A DNA stretch of 64,000 nt from Rhodococcus sp. HNM0569 (GTDB taxonomy: Bacteria > Actinomycetota > Actinomycetes > Mycobacteriales > Mycobacteriaceae), in NCBI RefSeq assembly GCF_012726205.1, contig NZ_JAASAE010000001.1:186001-250000 (forward strand), given 5' to 3'. Every line of letters starts with the position of its first letter. Positions within the stretch are counted from its first letter, which is position 1. This document shows, one piece after another, positions 1-9,977 of this stretch. Position numbers and translations under genes: made by a program. The notes below the pieces were generated by a model. That model was given only the letters and a program-made list of their open reading frames with translations. It did not search any database and had not been told where the DNA came from.

Positions 1-2202
1 GACAGAATCTTCGACGTCCAGCTCATTGACCGCTTGCAGTATGGCGGAATACACCCGGACGAGGAGCGTTGCTTGACTGGTTCCGGGAGCCATGACACCG
101 ACGTATCGCCGGGTGCCCTTCTGTTCGGGCGTGGCTTCGACGGCAAAATAGTTGTCCTCGGGGTCCAGCCCCGGCGGCGGGAACTGAACCGATCCCCGGT
201 CGAACACATTCCGCACCTGACGCTCGGCGCGACGGATGGTCGCCGTGGACGCAAGAACCTTCGGTCGACCATCCTTCGCACAAGCCAGGTCGAGCGCGGA
301 TTCGTACAGTCCCACCATCGTTCCCAATGGCCCCGAGACCAGGTGCAATTCGTCCTGCACGATCAAGTCGGGCCTAGAGTGCGGTCCGTCGACGGAGAGA
401 AGGTCACCCACTTGGGGACGCCAGGTCATCATCGCGAACTTGTCGACCGTTCCGATCAACAGAGACGGACGCACTCGGTAGACATCGTCATCTGTGACGT
501 AGAGCGGCAATCGGTCGCTGAATTCACACGCAAAGGAGGAGCACCTTATCTCCAGTCGTGACTTGTCGATCACCTCGTAGTTGTTGTGATCCATCGCAGT
601 TCCGCACCGCGGGCACCGAAGCAACTGAACCGGGGTGGACCCTTCCGGTTGATGCCCCGAGGCGATGCTGTTCAGAATCCGCTGCGCGTCCTCGACCTTG
701 TTGGGACTTGCCTTGTCGCCCACCCAGAGTCCAAGGGAGATCTCGACGGAACTCGGAATCTCTCGGCGGCGGATCAATTCGAGGGCACAGATCAGGCCGG
801 CTGCACGTTCGAACTGCTGCCTCGTCAACAGCCGGAGCGTGTAACGCATGATGGCTGACACTCCGCCGTCATTGCGGCGTCGGAGCCTCCTCAGCAGGAT
901 CGTGAAGCCGATACAGCCCAGGTATGCCTCGGTCTTGCCACCACCGGTGGGAAACCACAGGAGGTCGACAATGTCGCGGTCGGGGTGTGTGCTTCGTGCC
1001 ATGGCCGGCAGATTCATCAGGATGAACGCGATCTGAAATGGACGCCATCGCTGCGCATCGGACGTCGCACCGCGCGCGCGGTCCTGTGCTCGTCGCTGAT
1101 CCAGCATCGCTTCGTTCATCAACTGAAACGCGCGGCCCACCAGTGGGTCTGCGGGTTCGTCAAGGATCTCGACGCCAGCACGGATCCGTTCGGCACATTG
1201 CTTGGCGAGGTCGACGTGCGCGAGTGCCTGCCGGCGATGCGGTTGGGCGATGGCCTCCGCGTCACCGTATCGAGCCGCTATCCACCGTTCGTACGATGCC
1301 GCAAGTTCGAACAGCTGCGCGCGGTCAGTGCTGGTCGCCAGCTTCTCCATGTCGAGGTCGTACGTCCCGAATTCATCGTCGGCATCACCTCCGGAGGGGC
1401 GTGCGAGCCGTACGTCCTGGAACGGAACGAAGGTCGTGGTCAGCTCGTCGACCCGCTCGGCCGAATTGTCCCACATCACGGCACAACCGTGACCGATCGC
1501 CAGTGCAGGTTCGTTGCGGTACAGGAAGTCCGTCGAGCGTGTGTCCGGATCTTCACTCAGACTCTCCCGGGGTCGCCTGCGGTCAACGAATTGCCCCGGA
1601 GTCGCCCGAACCGTGATGCGCGGCCTGAACCAACACTGCGCGTCGGCTTTGCCCGGCTCGCCCGGCTTCGCGGTGTTCACAAGCGACAGCGTGATCCGAA
1701 CCATTCCATCGACCGCAGCACGGACAATCCCAACCAACCTGAGGGGTTCATCACCAATCTGTTCACCGATTCGTCGTGGCAAACCGGTGTCGATGTTCAG
1801 ATCCGCGTCGGTTGCGATGTCCACCGCATGCCAACGCCCATCCTCTTCCCGATACCGCCGCGCAGACACCCCGACGGACACAGCCGCGGTTTCCAGTTCG
1901 TTCACGGTGAATGTCAGCCCGAACGATGACGGTCTGATGGCGTGCGACAGAGCAACAGCCGATTCGTTGTCCTCGTCCTCGACTGAGCCGGCACCGCGTC
2001 GGTCTGACTGTGAGCCCTCCGACTCCATCTTCGGCACGTACTCGATCCGGCCGTCCGGTCGGGGATGGAGGACTCCCACGACGATCCGGTTCAGTGGGCG
2101 CTCATCCAGCGGTGTCGCATCATCGGGCCCCATGAGTTCGCGCTCGAGTTCATCGACGATCTCCTGTCGAGCCTCGTACCACGGGCCCAGATCCTCCGCC
2201 AT
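1..2202 (-). CDS. drmA: DrmA-like DISARM helicase, C-terminus cut by window edge
   Basis: The reading frame is open from an ATG at 2202 to base 1, so 734 N-terminal residues are visible and the rest lies outside. Around residue 420 there is a Walker A motif of the form PTGGGKTEAY, and near residue 617 the Walker B variant QDELH followed by LVSGPLGT. A CPRCG...C...C zinc-ribbon-like segment lies between them. This motif set is what I know from DrmA, the SF2-type helicase of DISARM anti-phage systems, which works with the DUF1998 protein DrmB to recognise and block incoming DNA. The start lies 3 bases after the stop of the upstream UvrD-like gene, so the two are very likely cotranscribed. A generic SF2 helicase is the alternative, but the TGGGKTE plus QDELH combination is distinctive. 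Confidence 0.82.
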   Translation of the reverse strand, partial: MAEDLGPWYEARQEIVDELERELMGPDDATPLDERPLNRIVVGVLHPRPDGRIEYVPKMESEGSQSDRRGAGSVEDEDNESAVALSHAIRPSSFGLTFTVNELETAAVSVGVSARRYREEDGRWHAVDIATDADLNIDTGLPRRIGEQIGDEPLRLVGIVRAAVDGMVRITLSLVNTAKPGEPGKADAQCWFRPRITVRATPGQFVDRRRPRESLSEDPDTRSTDFLYRNEPALAIGHGCAVMWDNSAERVDELTTTFVPFQDVRLARPSGGDADDEFGTYDLDMEKLATSTDRAQLFELAASYERWIAARYGDAEAIAQPHRRQALAHVDLAKQCAERIRAGVEILDEPADPLVGRAFQLMNEAMLDQRRAQDRARGATSDAQRWRPFQIAFILMNLPAMARSTHPDRDIVDLLWFPTGGGKTEAYLGCIGFTILLRRLRRRNDGGVSAIMRYTLRLLTRQQFERAAGLICALELIRRREIPSSVEISLGLWVGDKASPNKVEDAQRILNSIASGHQPEGSTPVQLLRCPRCGTAMDHNNYEVIDKSRLEIRCSSFACEFSDRLPLYVTDDDVYRVRPSLLIGTVDKFAMMTWRPQVGDLLSVDGPHSRPDLIVQDELHLVSGPLGTMVGLYESALDLACAKDGRPKVLASTATIRRAERQVRNVFDRGSVQFPPPGLDPEDNYFAVEATPEQKGTRRYVGVMAPGTSQATLLVRVYSAILQAVNELDVEDSV

Positions 2203-2205
2203 GTG

Positions 2206-3930
2206 TCATACCTTTCGCTGGATCGAGGCCATTCCGAACGGCCGCGGTTTGAGCCAGAAGCTGGTGCCGTCGCCAGTCGCCCATCGACTCTCCACACCAT
2301 CGATACAGACCGGGCCGAGCTCGGGCCACGCTCCGTTTCGGATTCCCGGCAGACTGGCCAGTGTCCGTCCGAACTGGGGCGTAGTCACCCCGACAGCGCT
2401 GCCGGCGACGGAACAACGGTACGTGGGCCAGTCGGCATGGCCAGAGGCAAGCAACTCGAACTCGGCCAGCGCATCCTCATCGAGTGATGCAAGAACCTTC
2501 TGTCCCGCTGAACCGCCGACCATCCGATCGGACACCAGACAGTCCGGAGTGACGCTTATGGCGTCAGCCATCGGCGAGCCGGGCTTCGGCTGGTACCACA
2601 AACCGGAAGCCCGCGTGCTCTTCACGTAGTTGCGTCGCCATTCGTCCACGACGACTATCTTGTCGCGTGCACGAGACAGAGCAACGTACAACAGTTCACA
2701 CTCAGGCTGCCCCGAGCCCACCCGCATGAGCAGGTCGTGGGCACCTACGACGGCGACGTTGTCCCATTCCAGACCTTTCGCCTGATGGATTGTCGACACG
2801 AACAGGCCAGCGCTCCGATCGGCAAACCACGGAGCCAACGGATCCACTGCTACTCGGCAAACCTGGGCCACCATTGACCAATCGATCAAGTCCCCCTGCC
2901 CAGACTCCGCCAGCATGATCCTGAACCAGGCGACGTCGACCTCCGACCGTGAAGCCGCAAACTTCTCGAAGTCGCTTTGCGACACAGCCCTTCCACCGTT
3001 GGCCCACCACAAGTGCGCTACCCAGGGCGCTACGCGTTGATTGGCCCGACCGGGCTGACGCCACACACATCGATGTCCGCGCATCGACAACTCCTGGAAG
3101 AGCTGAAGCACTTCGGTGTTGGTGCGAGCCAGCACCGCGGTGGACCCACGCCACTCGGCGGCGCGCTTCGCGAATTCGTCGATGTCCCAGTGCGTGAACC
3201 CGGTGAGCAGGTCGTCGAGCACGCTCTCGCGCGTATCGCTATCGGCTGTACGCAGCTCTCTCGAACTGGCAGCAACACTTTTCGGCCCACGCCGCCGCGA
3301 ACGATGATCCCCCGCGAGTTCATAGAACTTCGATATCGAGCGCCGACCAAGCTCCTCCACCAGGGTGTCCCAATTGGAAATCCCCCGGTCGGACTCGCCG
3401 TCGAGGAACTCGTAGATCGACTGCATCGGGTCGCCAAAGATCGTCACGCCAGCATCTGGGCGAATGCGATCGATTATGGCGCACAGCATTTCACGTCTCG
3501 GCGCCGACAGATCCTGCGCTTCATCGACGACGAGATGAACGACATCGTCGAGGTCCCCGTCATAGTTCGAACGAAGCTGTTCAGTCGCCCTGCGAACCAC
3601 ACCATCGAAGTCCGGAACTTCCCCAGCGGTGGTATCCGATTCGTCGACCAACTGCCAGGCCAACGAATCCAACGTCATCGCCGCGATATCCACCGGTCGG
3701 TCGTGCAGAACATCACCGAAGGCACCGAAGGCGGCAGCCATCGCCGACCGGGAGAACGACACGAACAGGATAGTCCGATCGTATAGATCGCCCGACTTCC
3801 GGACGATCTCGTCGATCAGCATGATGCTCGTGGTTGTCTTTCCCGCGCCCGGCCCGGCGACAACGATCCTGCGCTCGGCGAGGGGTGCGTCCAGCACCAG
3901 TGCCTGTGAGCTATCCGGCGCCGGCAGCAC
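2206..3930 (-). CDS. UvrD/Rep-like SF1 helicase of the defence cluster
   Basis: This 574-aa protein has the SF1A helicase motifs in order: Walker A GPGAGKTTTS (residues 26-35), DEAQD (136-140), QSIYEF (motif III region), the HQAKGLEWD motif V and a C-terminal LLYVALSRARDKIVV (motif VI). It is shorter than housekeeping UvrD or PcrA (about 720-780 aa). The start overlaps the end of the upstream ATPase-helicase gene by 20 bases, and the stop is followed 3 bases later by the drmA start, so translational coupling is likely. Its place inside a DISARM-like cluster suggests unwinding or remodelling of foreign DNA. That role is inferred from context. Class 2 DISARM has a protein called DrmE in its locus; whether this gene is related to it cannot be settled here. 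Confidence 0.8.
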   Translation of the reverse strand: MLPAPDSSQALVLDAPLAERRIVVAGPGAGKTTTSIMLIDEIVRKSGDLYDRTILFVSFSRSAMAAAFGAFGDVLHDRPVDIAAMTLDSLAWQLVDESDTTAGEVPDFDGVVRRATEQLRSNYDGDLDDVVHLVVDEAQDLSAPRREMLCAIIDRIRPDAGVTIFGDPMQSIYEFLDGESDRGISNWDTLVEELGRRSISKFYELAGDHRSRRRGPKSVAASSRELRTADSDTRESVLDDLLTGFTHWDIDEFAKRAAEWRGSTAVLARTNTEVLQLFQELSMRGHRCVWRQPGRANQRVAPWVAHLWWANGGRAVSQSDFEKFAASRSEVDVAWFRIMLAESGQGDLIDWSMVAQVCRVAVDPLAPWFADRSAGLFVSTIHQAKGLEWDNVAVVGAHDLLMRVGSGQPECELLYVALSRARDKIVVVDEWRRNYVKSTRASGLWYQPKPGSPMADAISVTPDCLVSDRMVGGSAGQKVLASLDEDALAEFELLASGHADWPTYRCSVAGSAVGVTTPQFGRTLASLPGIRNGAWPELGPVCIDGVESRWATGDGTSFWLKPRPFGMASIQRKV

Positions 3931-6900
3931 TTTCCCCGTCCATCTCTGCGTCGATGATGTCCTTCAGGGGCTGGTAGACGATACTGTCGCCGAATTCGAC
4001 GATGTTGTCGAGCACGTTGACGATCAGGACGTTGTCGGTTCCGCCGTTCAGGGGCCCTCGAAGACCACGCCCGACCATCTGCATGTACCGGACCTCGCTG
4101 CTCGTCGGCCGGGTGATGTAGACCGCGTCTGTCTTGGGCGCATCGAAGCCTTGGGACAAGACCGCATAGTTCGTCAAGACCTTCAACTCCCCAGACTTGA
4201 ACCGGTCAATCGCCGTTCGACGATCCTCTGGGCTGGTGTCCTGGTCGATCGAGGCCGCTGGCCTCCCGGCGAGAGTGAGCAGCGTCGCCAGCGTCTGCGC
4301 ACTCTCCACCGAGGCGGCAAACACAACGATCTGCCAGTCGGCGGGTTTACTCAAGATGGACGTGACGATGGTCCTTGTACGATCTTCATCGGCGCCGAGT
4401 CTCGCCTCAGCACTCCTGGACAGCCAGTACATTGACCTGTACTCCTCAAGCTCTTTGTCAGACAGATCGATCGACGTTCCGTACAAGATCTCGAGGCTTG
4501 CGCGGGCAAGCACTTTATCTCGCTGTAGCCTCACTTGGGGGAGCTCGGCCCCAAACACGCCCTGATCAAGAATATTGCGGTCGAATCGACGCAGAAGGCG
4601 TTGGGTCTCGTCACTGTCCCGACGCCCCCGATATGGAGTGGCAGTCAACCCGATCAGCGGCTTCGTACGATCACTTGAGCCCTGACCCAGCCACTCGAGA
4701 ATCTTCGTGTAGGAATCGTGCAGTGCCCCGTGCGCCTCGTCGATAACGACCAGCGGAGCATCCGCCAACCACGCGAAGCTCTCTTCATCGACTGCACGAC
4801 TGAGAACCTTGTTCCACGTCGCTACGACGACCTGGACCCCTGCTGACTCCTCTTCCATCTCGTAGCTAGACCAGAATCTACTGAGGATCAGCTGTGTGTC
4901 CTGCCTACCAACAGCGCGCCACAGGTACGACCAGGCGTCGATGGCCTGCTCGCACAACTCCTCCCCGTCTGCGATCCACAGGATCGGCCCGGAGAAGGCC
5001 CCCTCGGATCCCGCTCCGTCCAGGACGCCCTTCTCGATCGCCTCGACGATGGTCTGAACCGCCACTCGAGTTTTACCGGCACCAGTCGGGAGCGAGATGA
5101 TGCCTCGCCGCGGGCCCTCCCCACCGAGCAAGGCCATCAGACGCTTCGACACTGCCTGCTGGTAGTCGTGCAGGGGGGCGAGTTGAGTCGGGCCGTCGAC
5201 GTACTCGGTCGGCTTGTTCCGTCGCCTGGTCTTATTGCCAGCCCACTGCTCGCCGAAGCCTAGGTGCGCCACCCACTTGCGTGTGTTGAATGAGCCAGCC
5301 CACGTTGACGGCGGAGTGCGAGGCAATCCCTGTGGGTCAACCTTGCAGACCCGTTCGAGCGCACGGACACCATGCATTGTGACACACAGCTCCGCCAGCG
5401 CGATTCCGTCTGGCTCCGCGGACCCGTTCCGCGCGAGATAGCTGAGCGCATCGCGCGGAATCAGAGTTCGGAGTCGCTCCTCCCCCGCGAACATCAGCAG
5501 GCGTTCGGCATCTGTCGATGCCTTCTTGATGTCCCGAATGCGCTTCGTATTGCGCCGGCTTTCCATATCGCGCAGTAGCGCGTCCACCTGCTCGTCGGAG
5601 TCGTCAAACAGTAGGCAGCCGAGAACCTGCTGCAGAATCAAGTGCTCGGTGGTACCCGTGACCAGGATTGTGCCGCCTTCACGGCCGCTCGCGCAGGGCA
5701 CACGCACTTCGGGCTGGCCAGGGACGGCCGCGACCTTGCTGATCGAGAGACACCTCTGAAGCTGCAGTTCGTCAGGGTCGTCATCGAGGTCAAGGGTGTC
5801 GAGAATGTCGTAGACGTCAGCGAGCACCTCGGGTTCGGCACTCGTCTCGTACGAGTAGGTGACCGGTAGTTGCTTTCCTTCGATACATCCCCAGAGCTCG
5901 CGCAAGTTGTAGACGTCTTCGCCGCCGTCGACAACCACACTGGGGATGCCGAATACGTCAAGCTCTTGGTAGGCAGCCCAATTCTGGACGACAGCGACCT
6001 TCCCCCGCTCCTCCTCGGCCCACTGCCCGTTGCGATGGACCCACAGCCGGTCGGGAGGACTATCCTGATGAGCCAGGCACCACCACGCGTATACGCGCCC
6101 TGCTTTCTCCACATCGCCTCGGTCGACGTGGATCTTCACGAGTCCGGCGAATTCCGTCGGACTGAGTTCCTCGATCTCTGTCCGCAGCCTGAGAGTAGTT
6201 TCCGTTTCCTGGCTGACTACGATTCCTGTGAGAGTTGGAAGCAGTCCTTCGAGCTCGTCGCGGTTCTGCGATGCGACGAATACTTCGCCGACCGGCATCG
6301 GCCCCAAGACAGTCGGGAGCATGCCGTGACGACGCACCCACCAGATCTCCGGCGCTGCAAACCGGCCCGTCTTGGTCACGTTTGGATGCGTTACGCGGAC
6401 GCGTGGATCGTGCACTTCGTTGACCACAGAGGTGGTCAAGGCCACCTTGTTGGTGACGCTGAGGTCCGGAAGGTGTTCGAGCGGCCCAAGGGTCGAGTCG
6501 ATCGATTCGATCACAATGTTCTCGCGTGCTTGAATCCCAAGCCCCATGTGTTCGCTGACTTCGTCTTTGACGGCAGCTCGGTACTTGGCGAGCCACCGCT
6601 CAGAATGCTGGGTCGCCGATCGGACCGGGCGGGCCCGCACACCCAACAACGCCAATATCTCGTGGTCAGCTGCGTGATATGCGCCGTCGACAAGGTAGGC
6701 GCCATCCTCCTTCAACTGCTTTAGGCACTCCCCCGCCATGTAGAGCCCGGACGGCAACTCCCACTCGCCGAGTCCGTTGCGAACACGAACCAGCTGTGCG
6801 GCCCTGCCCCGCAGGACCCGTTCGAACGCCTCACCCACTACCGACTCGCCCGAACCACGCATTGCCATCCACAGTTCGTCCCAATCGACCCTGCCGGTCT

Positions 6901-8620
6901 TACTGAGCTGATCAAGTAGCTCCAGCATGGCGCCGCCGTCTTCGAAGGCGGTGATGCCCAGGTGGGTCAGGGCATCCGCGGTCGATGCTTGAGCCGAGAC
7001 GCGACCATCGACGAAGTTCGATCCCTGCTGCCCGGACTTGGTTCGGACGAAGCACCGACCGCGAACAGGCTGAGCGAGGAATCCATTTTCAAGCAGGACG
7101 ATTCGCGAATCGCGCACGTCCATTTCGGTGTTTCCACCGCGCGCGATCAATCCCGCTGCAATCTCGATGACCGCCGCAGAGTTCTCGGGGGTGGGTTCTG
7201 AGACAGCCGACTGGAGCCACTGCAATACCCGGCCGATTCGATGCGGGTTGTCCTGCATCAGCCGATCCACCTTCGAACGGCGCTCATCGCTCGTCGTGCA
7301 GTCCGGGTGGACCCATTCGCTGCGGTCACCCGCGACCTTGAGCCACTGCGCAGCGAAATCGATAACTTCCTTCGGCACACGACGCATCGAGCTGGGGGCT
7401 CGCATCTGCCCATCAAGGTCCGGCAGGCACCGCGACTTCCGCAGGGCCCGATACACCGGCTCGTTCAGGACGTCATCCGCCCAGCTTCGCCCTTCCTTCC
7501 CTCGCGCAGGCAACACGTCGATGTATCGCCCGAAGGCGCCATCAGCGACGAGCTCCTTGCGGGCGTCGACCACAAGCTGCGGAAGCACATCCACGAGAAT
7601 CTCGTGGTTGAACTGGCATTCGATCACGTTGATGCGATCGTCCGACAGCTTCCACGGCGCATTCACCCGCCCGCTCAATGTGAGGTCTGACTTGACCGGA
7701 AAGAACGCGGCCAGCTGCCCGATACCCGCGCGACCCGAGACCGGTATCGCCCAGCTGACGACGATCGACTCACGTCGCGCAGCGTGTCCGGCCGACTCGA
7801 GCGCTGCCTCCGACGGCGTGTGTTCGCGCGAGACGACCAGCCACTCGCGGTCTCCATCTTCGGTGGTCAGTGTGATCCTGTTGCCCTTCTTCACCCCCTT
7901 GAAGTGTCGCTCGCGGCCCACGACATCGTCACGGAGATCCAGCTGGCGCACATGGGGTGCAAACAGGTTGAACGACTCGTCGAACTCGTCGACCTCCTCG
8001 GAAAGATGCGGCGCCATCTCAGGCTTCAGTGGCACCTTGACAATGGTGACCGCCCATCTGGAGAGTTCGGCGAGGATCGGATCGGGTCGAAACTCAGCCT
8101 GCGGATCAACTTGCCAGGCAAGACGCAACGCTGGCACATCACCGGTTCCGAAATGATGGCCAAGCTGGATTGACAGGTCGTCAGCGGTCTTCTGCCTATT
8201 GAACTCAAACGACACTGACTGACTGAAGATCTGCGGACCGTCGGAGATTCCACTTACCGATTTGAAGCCCAGACCGAACCGACCGATCTCTGCACCCGTC
8301 TTGTTCGAGAGGTGGGTATAGAGGAGCGCTCGAACCCCCGACGCGTCGAAGGGGCGACCCTCGTTGGCTACATACAGGGCATCAGAGGTGACGACTACCT
8401 GGATGCGTCCCTTCGAGCCTTGAAGCGCGTCCGCCGCATTCTGCACAAGCTCCTGTATCTGCTTCCTCCCGTACCCGCCCTCAGCGATTCCGCGTTCTTT
8501 GCCTGCATCCTCCTGAACTCGGTTCGCATCCTCCTTGTAGACCTTCACGCATCGGCTGCGGAAGTCATCGACCAACCCTCCCAATGCGGGATCGGGCGCG
8601 GTCCAACCGAAGCGTGCCAT
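3911..8620 (-). CDS. Sacsin/GHKL-type ATPase fused to SF2 helicase
   Basis: This 1569-aa protein has two recognisable ends. The N-terminus carries a GHKL (HSP90/sacsin-like) ATP-binding fold: the N-box ELVQNAADAL near residues 56-65, then VANEGRPFD and GRFGLGFKSV. The C-terminal third is an SF2 helicase: Walker A SLPTGAGKT near 1178, VIDEAH near 1292, GLTATPYRG, and motif VI QMVGRGLRG near 1515-1523. The roughly 1000 residues between them I do not recognise. The ATG at 8620 has GGAGG about 8 bases upstream. The 3' end overlaps the UvrD-like gene by 20 bases. Sacsin-type ATPases next to helicases are a recurring theme in anti-phage loci. A role as an ATP-dependent sensor or clamp feeding the helicase is my inference. 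Confidence 0.82.
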   Translation of the reverse strand: MARFGWTAPDPALGGLVDDFRSRCVKVYKEDANRVQEDAGKERGIAEGGYGRKQIQELVQNAADALQGSKGRIQVVVTSDALYVANEGRPFDASGVRALLYTHLSNKTGAEIGRFGLGFKSVSGISDGPQIFSQSVSFEFNRQKTADDLSIQLGHHFGTGDVPALRLAWQVDPQAEFRPDPILAELSRWAVTIVKVPLKPEMAPHLSEEVDEFDESFNLFAPHVRQLDLRDDVVGRERHFKGVKKGNRITLTTEDGDREWLVVSREHTPSEAALESAGHAARRESIVVSWAIPVSGRAGIGQLAAFFPVKSDLTLSGRVNAPWKLSDDRINVIECQFNHEILVDVLPQLVVDARKELVADGAFGRYIDVLPARGKEGRSWADDVLNEPVYRALRKSRCLPDLDGQMRAPSSMRRVPKEVIDFAAQWLKVAGDRSEWVHPDCTTSDERRSKVDRLMQDNPHRIGRVLQWLQSAVSEPTPENSAAVIEIAAGLIARGGNTEMDVRDSRIVLLENGFLAQPVRGRCFVRTKSGQQGSNFVDGRVSAQASTADALTHLGITAFEDGGAMLELLDQLSKTGRVDWDELWMAMRGSGESVVGEAFERVLRGRAAQLVRVRNGLGEWELPSGLYMAGECLKQLKEDGAYLVDGAYHAADHEILALLGVRARPVRSATQHSERWLAKYRAAVKDEVSEHMGLGIQARENIVIESIDSTLGPLEHLPDLSVTNKVALTTSVVNEVHDPRVRVTHPNVTKTGRFAAPEIWWVRRHGMLPTVLGPMPVGEVFVASQNRDELEGLLPTLTGIVVSQETETTLRLRTEIEELSPTEFAGLVKIHVDRGDVEKAGRVYAWWCLAHQDSPPDRLWVHRNGQWAEEERGKVAVVQNWAAYQELDVFGIPSVVVDGGEDVYNLRELWGCIEGKQLPVTYSYETSAEPEVLADVYDILDTLDLDDDPDELQLQRCLSISKVAAVPGQPEVRVPCASGREGGTILVTGTTEHLILQQVLGCLLFDDSDEQVDALLRDMESRRNTKRIRDIKKASTDAERLLMFAGEERLRTLIPRDALSYLARNGSAEPDGIALAELCVTMHGVRALERVCKVDPQGLPRTPPSTWAGSFNTRKWVAHLGFGEQWAGNKTRRRNKPTEYVDGPTQLAPLHDYQQAVSKRLMALLGGEGPRRGIISLPTGAGKTRVAVQTIVEAIEKGVLDGAGSEGAFSGPILWIADGEELCEQAIDAWSYLWRAVGRQDTQLILSRFWSSYEMEEESAGVQVVVATWNKVLSRAVDEESFAWLADAPLVVIDEAHGALHDSYTKILEWLGQGSSDRTKPLIGLTATPYRGRRDSDETQRLLRRFDRNILDQGVFGAELPQVRLQRDKVLARASLEILYGTSIDLSDKELEEYRSMYWLSRSAEARLGADEDRTRTIVTSILSKPADWQIVVFAASVESAQTLATLLTLAGRPAASIDQDTSPEDRRTAIDRFKSGELKVLTNYAVLSQGFDAPKTDAVYITRPTSSEVRYMQMVGRGLRGPLNGGTDNVLIVNVLDNIVEFGDSIVYQPLKDIIDAEMDGESAAGAG

Positions 8621-8741
8621 CCCTGTGCCTCCACTACGTGAGTCGAAGTTTGCGGATGCTGACCCGCGCTTGAGTGAACATCCGATTAGGACTGTGTTCT
8701 ACCAGCTAGCTCCGACAATCCGTGTACCAGGTCCGGTAGTG

Positions 8742-9977
8742 CTAAGGATTCGCTGCCATATGTGATGACGCTCCAGAGGCAGGGTCTCTGCTATACGTGT
8801 TCCGTGCAGGCTGCCGTCCAACGCCAGGTTCGTTGTCGCCGCTGCAGGCACGAAGTTCGGTCCTCGAGCCTCGCCACGACGACATGACTGCGGAATCCAA
8901 ACGGTCAGGCTCAAGCTCGAGACTTAGCGCCGAAGCCAAGACATGAGCAGCGAGCCTGGGTGGAATCGCATTCCCAATCTGTTGAGCTACAGCCCTGCCC
9001 GACCAGGGGTAGTCCGGCGGAAAGGTCTGCAGGCGCCCAGCCTCAGAAAAGGAGAACCGCTCAAGTTCGGCGTCGCTGTGACTCACCACCCTGTTGCGCG
9101 AGATCTTACCGGTGACAGTTGCAGATGGTTCGCTGGATTTCCGTCGACCACGGGCGCGCGGGTCGCCGCCTGAACCGTAATTGGAAATTACCGTGAACGG
9201 TTCCGGCCGGTCCAATGCGTCACCCATCGTGTTCCATGGCAATAGACCAGGGTTACCTTCGTCCCTCGACACCCCCTTGCGATATGGCCGGTGGGTCGGA
9301 GCAGGCAAACGCGGCTTAACAGTTCGGTTTGCGATCAAGATCGCACGGCGTCGAGTTTGTGGCACCCCGAACTCCTCGGTTTTAAGGATTCCGCACTCGA
9401 CTTTGTACCCAACTCCCTCGAGCACGCCTCGGTACGCCTGCCAAACAGGCAAGACTGCGGGCACCTGCTCAAGCACAACGGCGTCATACGGAATGCCGAG
9501 TTGATGAGCCTCTAGTACCCAGCGCAGGGGCTGCAAGACCAACCCGGTTCGTTCATCGCCCAGACCTGCGACAGAGGAATCAACGTCATCCCCCCCCTCC
9601 GCCATCTGCTGGACGAGAGTCAACACCTCGTTCAGGGCCTGTCGACCAACACCCCTGCCCGCCATCGTGTACGTCTGACATGGGGGTCCGCCCGCTAGAA
9701 TCGTCGCGTCCGGGAAATCGGCAGGACCGACACTGCGCACGTCATCCTGGTCGGTACCGAGTCCCGCCGCTCTACGCGTTGCGCAGGCATCTGCGTCCCA
9801 CTCCACCCCGTGCACAGAGATTCCCAACCAGTGCGCAGCGACATCCAGTCCTCCTGGCCCAGCGAACAGATCCACCATGCGGTGATGCTTCCGCGACGCG
9901 GCCCGAGTGGAAACCATGGCGTGCAGCATATGCGCAGCACTGATGCTGGGGGGACGGACCGTACTTGCGAGCCACAC
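8742..9977 (-). CDS. C5-cytosine DNA methyltransferase (DrmMII-like)
   Basis: The product transfers a methyl group from SAM to C5 of cytosine in DNA. Motif I DLFAGPGG (36-43), motif IV GGPPCQ with the catalytic Cys at about residue 100, a motif VI-like LEQVP, QTRRRAIL (motif VIII) and QQIGNAIPPRLA (motif X) are all present, so the enzyme looks intact. The annotated start is a GTG; ATGs at 9929 and 9917 are equally plausible because none has a clear ribosome-binding site. A C5 methyltransferase marking self DNA is the hallmark of class 2 DISARM (DrmMII). It lies upstream of, and in the same direction as, the ATPase-helicase, UvrD and drmA genes, separated by about 120 bases. A solitary or type II modification enzyme is the alternative. 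Confidence 0.85.
   Translation of the reverse strand: MWLASTVRPPSISAAHMLHAMVSTRAASRKHHRMVDLFAGPGGLDVAAHWLGISVHGVEWDADACATRRAAGLGTDQDDVRSVGPADFPDATILAGGPPCQTYTMAGRGVGRQALNEVLTLVQQMAEGGDDVDSSVAGLGDERTGLVLQPLRWVLEAHQLGIPYDAVVLEQVPAVLPVWQAYRGVLEGVGYKVECGILKTEEFGVPQTRRRAILIANRTVKPRLPAPTHRPYRKGVSRDEGNPGLLPWNTMGDALDRPEPFTVISNYGSGGDPRARGRRKSSEPSATVTGKISRNRVVSHSDAELERFSFSEAGRLQTFPPDYPWSGRAVAQQIGNAIPPRLAAHVLASALSLELEPDRLDSAVMSSWRGSRTELRACSGDNEPGVGRQPARNTYSRDPASGASSHMAANP

Noticed and set aside
985-2629. Long plus-strand ORFs (314 and 371 codons) across the left end
   Set aside because: They are antisense to the drmA and UvrD-like frames, which have clear motifs; the plus frames have none.
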